64,000 nucleotides of DNA from Leptospiraceae bacterium. Its GTDB lineage: Bacteria; Spirochaetota; Leptospiria; Leptospirales; Leptospiraceae. The DNA lies in assembly GCA_016708435.1 (NCBI GenBank), contig JADJFV010000001.1:62001-126000 (forward strand), written 5' to 3'. The translations under genes were made by a program, and so were the position numbers. Numbering within the stretch: position 1 is the stretch's first letter; every line of letters starts with the position of its first letter. Below the pieces are notes generated by a model. It saw only the letters and a program-made list of their open reading frames with translations. It did not search any database and had not been told where the DNA came from. Positions 61,406-64,000 of this stretch are shown here, piece after piece.

Positions 61406-62485
61406 TTACGCCAAATACATAAAGAACAAGATAATTATCAACACTACAAGAATACCGATGATTACACTCATCATTCTTCCAAGGTCAGATCGTTCATCCT
61501 TCTTTGTCGTTTGTTGGTTCTTTTTTGATACAGCCAATTTCACAGGTCTTTCTTCAAAGGCACGGAGCAAAATTCCATTCGGTCCTTTAGCAAAGATATG
61601 AAACTCATTTTTTCCGCCATTTATTATTTTCAAGAAATCTCCGGAGATAGGCTTAATCGTGCCTTCTTTTGTTACCGCGCCCACACTTTTAGCAAGAGCA
61701 ATTTCTTCTGGTGTTTGAAATGGAAGAACAAAAAGAAGTTTCATGTTTTCTTTCAGATTACCAAAATCAATTCCTGCAACAGGAGCAACTACAGTTTTAC
61801 ACATAAGGACTTGCTTAAAATCCTTTTGCACTTCACTTATCATTGCTTCTGCTTTGATTTTTTCTGCTGAGTTTTCTAATACTGGAACTACGATTTTTTT
61901 AGGTTCAGTTTTAATTTCTTTATATGGATTCAGAATGGGAGCATACATTGCGCCTAACGGATTATTTACTCTAAATTTTAAACTAGAAACTTTTTCTATA
62001 TCCATTTGAACTTTAGTTGTTTGTATACGCAATTCACTGTTGATGATTTGTTGGGTTAACATACAGAAATCGGGGAAGTTCTTTTTGAGAATCTTTGGAA
62101 ACTGTTGCAACATAGCCTTCCCATCGAGTCCTTTATATATGGCACGTCCAATTCTATCGGATAATGCGCGTTCGATCCCGCCGGCTTGCACTGCCTCAAT
62201 TAAATCCTTTAAAAACTGTCCGTAGTTTTCGAAAGTTCTAATTCGATTCAACAAGTGAGAGTTCCCAAAGATGGAATAAGCTTCTAATAAATCTCCTTTC
62301 TCTAAAGAGAATAAGAGCACCATGATTCCAGTTCTGCTTTCAACTAGAACAGAAGCTTTAATAAGAAGAGCATCTACAAGTTTACCCTCTAACAACAACG
62401 TTACATTCGCCTCAGAGGAAACCGACTCTTGAGCCATCGCTATCAGTTCATTCTGTTCTTTTGGTATTTCATTTTCTGACGACAT
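61406..62485 (-). CDS. C-terminally anchored membrane protein of unknown function
   Basis: Not recognised. The 359-residue protein has a long cytoplasmic N-terminal region with no signal, and a single hydrophobic helix at the extreme C-terminus (residues 336-356: MMSVIIGILVVLIIILFFMYLA), so it should be tail-anchored in the inner membrane. The N-terminal 120 residues look helical (LLEGKLVDALLIKASVLVES), and the central part (170-300) is mixed. The neighbour upstream encodes a HATPase-fold protein; together they could form a regulatory pair, but this is only from gene order. Confidence 0.6.
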   Translation of the reverse strand: MSSENEIPKEQNELIAMAQESVSSEANVTLLLEGKLVDALLIKASVLVESRTGIMVLLFSLEKGDLLEAYSIFGNSHLLNRIRTFENYGQFLKDLIEAVQAGGIERALSDRIGRAIYKGLDGKAMLQQFPKILKKNFPDFCMLTQQIINSELRIQTTKVQMDIEKVSSLKFRVNNPLGAMYAPILNPYKEIKTEPKKIVVPVLENSAEKIKAEAMISEVQKDFKQVLMCKTVVAPVAGIDFGNLKENMKLLFVLPFQTPEEIALAKSVGAVTKEGTIKPISGDFLKIINGGKNEFHIFAKGPNGILLRAFEERPVKLAVSKKNQQTTKKDERSDLGRMMSVIIGILVVLIIILFFMYLA

Positions 62486-62524
62486 TTTCTTTTGCCTTTA
62501 AATATAAGTATCGGAAAAATATTC

Positions 62525-63262
62525 TCAATGCCCCGCATTAAATCCAAATCGAATTGGCACATGCTCCGGATGCATCGGCAACTCTACCTTTGCCACGGTT
62601 TCACGTTTAATTTTGGAGGAATAGATAGTAAATATATGCCTATCAAAACCGCTCTGGGCAAGTAAGATTTCTACCATCGTAATACCCATTCCTGCGCCTT
62701 CTGTATTATCTCCATGATCAACATAGAATTCAAATAGATTATCATATTTTTTTGCCTTTATAAATTTTTCACGAATCCTTTCCTCTTCTTTTTGTAACAA
62801 GGGAAAATTGTTTATTATTCGCAAAACGATTTTTTTTTGATCATAAAAAAATCGAATCTTAATATAAAATCCATTGTCTTTCATCTTGCTTCTATAGTAA
62901 GGAAACTTTTTATCAGTCAAATTGTCTTTGAATGAATTCATAAATTCATCGTATTCTTGATCGTTCGTTGGATCAATTCCCATCTCTTTAAAAGCCAATC
63001 GTTTTATTGCTGCCTTTGTTGAGTTGACAATCAACTCTTTCGCACAAGTATAAAGCAAATCCATCAGTTCAATCTTTTCATATTTTGTCAAAAGAGTTCG
63101 AATGATGAACTTCAACTTTGCTTCTCCTAGTTCACCTAATACATAGGTAATCAAACTAATTGTTTTATTTGCAGAAACACCATCCAATACTTTTTTTTTA
63201 AATGGGACACTCAAGAGGTGTTCATCGTCATTATTCGGTATTGGATTCTGGGTATTTTCCAT
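62525..63262 (-). CDS. HATPase-fold (GHKL) protein without kinase domain
   Basis: The 245-residue protein has no membrane segment and no HisKA domain. In the second half, CAKELIVNSTKAAIKRL resembles the N box of GHKL ATPases and TEGAGMGITMVEILLAQSG the G2 lid motif. This pattern fits anti-sigma-factor-type or stand-alone ATPase regulators. The ATP-binding Asp of the G1 box is not clearly visible. It starts 12 bases after the end of thrC and 39 bases before the tail-anchored protein gene. Confidence 0.65.
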   Translation of the reverse strand: MENTQNPIPNNDDEHLLSVPFKKKVLDGVSANKTISLITYVLGELGEAKLKFIIRTLLTKYEKIELMDLLYTCAKELIVNSTKAAIKRLAFKEMGIDPTNDQEYDEFMNSFKDNLTDKKFPYYRSKMKDNGFYIKIRFFYDQKKIVLRIINNFPLLQKEEERIREKFIKAKKYDNLFEFYVDHGDNTEGAGMGITMVEILLAQSGFDRHIFTIYSSKIKRETVAKVELPMHPEHVPIRFGFNAGH

Positions 63263-63274
63263 ACATTTGTAAAA

Positions 63275-64000
63275 TCAAAGTTTATTGATTATATCCATCA
63301 CTGCACCAATTTCTGCCTTACAATTTAAAATGGAATTTACAAGTTTTTTATCAGTCTTTTCAATTTGATTTGAGTGAAACTGAACTTTAAACTCTGTAAA
63401 CTTCAAACCATTTGCAGTTGAAATTACAACGGCTCTTTCTCCTCGTTTAATATTTCCTTTTTCAATTTGTTTAAATAGAGCGGCTAACGCAACGCCTGTA
63501 TGTGGGTCATTGTATAAACCATGAAGATCTCCACGGGAGGCAGCATCAGCTAACTCGTGTTCGTCGGCTTCTTCTACTATGCCATTAAATTTTTGTAATG
63601 TGCGTGTGGCTTTTTTGATGGAAACAGGATTTCCTATCTGAATCGCAGAGGCGAGAGTCTTCTTTGCATCTACAGGAGCAAATTCCGAATAGCCTTTTAG
63701 ATACGATAAGTAAAGAGGATTTGCATTATGAGCTTGCGCTAAAACAATGCGAGGCAATTTAGATATTAGCCCCAATTCAAGCAACATCTCAAAACCACTT
63801 CCGAGTGCTGACACATTACCGAGATTACCCCCAGGAATGACAATCCAATCAGGAATTTCCCATCCAAGTTGTTGGGCTATTTCTGCGGAAATAGTTTTTT
63901 GTCCTTCAATGCGAAGAGAGTTCATAGAATTTGCAAGATAGATTCCCGCTTCTCTTGCAACTTCTTGGACAATCTTCATACAACCATCAAAGTCAGTATC
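63275..64000 (-). CDS. thrC: Threonine synthase, C-terminal part (runs off the window)
   Basis: The reading frame is open to the window edge (residues DTDFDGC precede the first internal Met), so the N-terminus with the PLP-lysine is outside. The visible 240 residues contain IYLANSMNSLRIEGQKT, WIVIPGGNLGNVSALGSGFEML (the glycine-rich PLP phosphate loop), VLAQAHNANPLYLSY and NDPHTGVALAAL. These are typical of threonine synthase, which converts O-phosphohomoserine to threonine. It heads the minus-strand run as seen here, though the gene before it is unknown. Confidence 0.9.
   Translation of the reverse strand, partial: DTDFDGCMKIVQEVAREAGIYLANSMNSLRIEGQKTISAEIAQQLGWEIPDWIVIPGGNLGNVSALGSGFEMLLELGLISKLPRIVLAQAHNANPLYLSYLKGYSEFAPVDAKKTLASAIQIGNPVSIKKATRTLQKFNGIVEEADEHELADAASRGDLHGLYNDPHTGVALAALFKQIEKGNIKRGERAVVISTANGLKFTEFKVQFHSNQIEKTDKKLVNSILNCKAEIGAVMDIINKL

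Overview
The window looks like chromosomal DNA from a low-GC member of the Leptospiraceae (a Leptospira-like spirochete; GC was judged by eye, not computed). The clues are a DUF1554 lipoprotein, an LruC-domain lipoprotein, an Lsa36-like outer-membrane protein, many short-spaced lipoprotein signals, a GlmU-like nucleotidyltransferase next to glmS and glmM, and a MotA/FliG-related protein. Almost everything is chromosomal core or envelope gene content. I see no phage, insertion sequence transposase, CRISPR array or rRNA. Mobile or accessory character is limited to small palindromic repeats, one MqsRA toxin-antitoxin pair and two decayed genes.

Layout. 1-3.7 kb: glmM-glmS-glmU-like cluster for UDP-GlcNAc synthesis (minus strand), then tRNA-Val and rpsT. 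4.4-4.6 kb: a nested inverted-repeat element. 4.6-9.1 kb: a membrane-anchored ATP-grasp enzyme, then a broken sensor kinase directly upstream of an intact paralogous hybrid kinase; both have lost the phospho-accepting histidine. 9.3-19.4 kb: lipoproteins, SRPBCC and alpha/beta-hydrolase proteins, an APC permease, a 7TMR-DISM adenylate cyclase, an outer-membrane barrel and a DMT exporter. 19.6-26.9 kb: a four-gene minus-strand operon encoding a DUF1175 lipoprotein, a 1527-residue alpha-2-macroglobulin with a thioester motif, a DUF2135 protein and a penicillin-binding transpeptidase. 27-31 kb: surface-glycan genes (GT-C transferase, Wzy/WaaL-like ligase). 31.4-41.5 kb: DUF2339 membrane protein, a decayed Uma2 gene, an FG-GAP propeller lipoprotein, and an exported trio (metallo-beta-lactamase fold, lipoprotein, degenerate amidohydrolase). 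41.5-45.1 kb: a soluble MotA-loop/FliG-C fusion, a small PTPase, and an envelope trio with SpoIID and gluzincin proteins. 45.3-51.7 kb: quinone oxidoreductase-Fur, M23 peptidase, a DHPS homologue, a sigma-54 activator and mqsRA. 51.8-57.3 kb: surface lipoproteins (NHL, DUF1554, LruC, MORN). 57.6-64 kb: a tightly packed minus-strand run of eight genes from thrC to an adenylate cyclase, including a second Fur-family regulator and the CCA-adding enzyme.

The most unusual items are the MotA-loop/FliG-C fusion, the thioester alpha-2-macroglobulin operon that mixes the gene neighbourhoods of the two known bacterial types, the sensor kinase pair with Gln/Arg at the histidine site, a paralogous family of unknown lipoproteins (11.7 and 38.9 kb), and three genes whose N-termini or start codons lie inside palindromic repeats.
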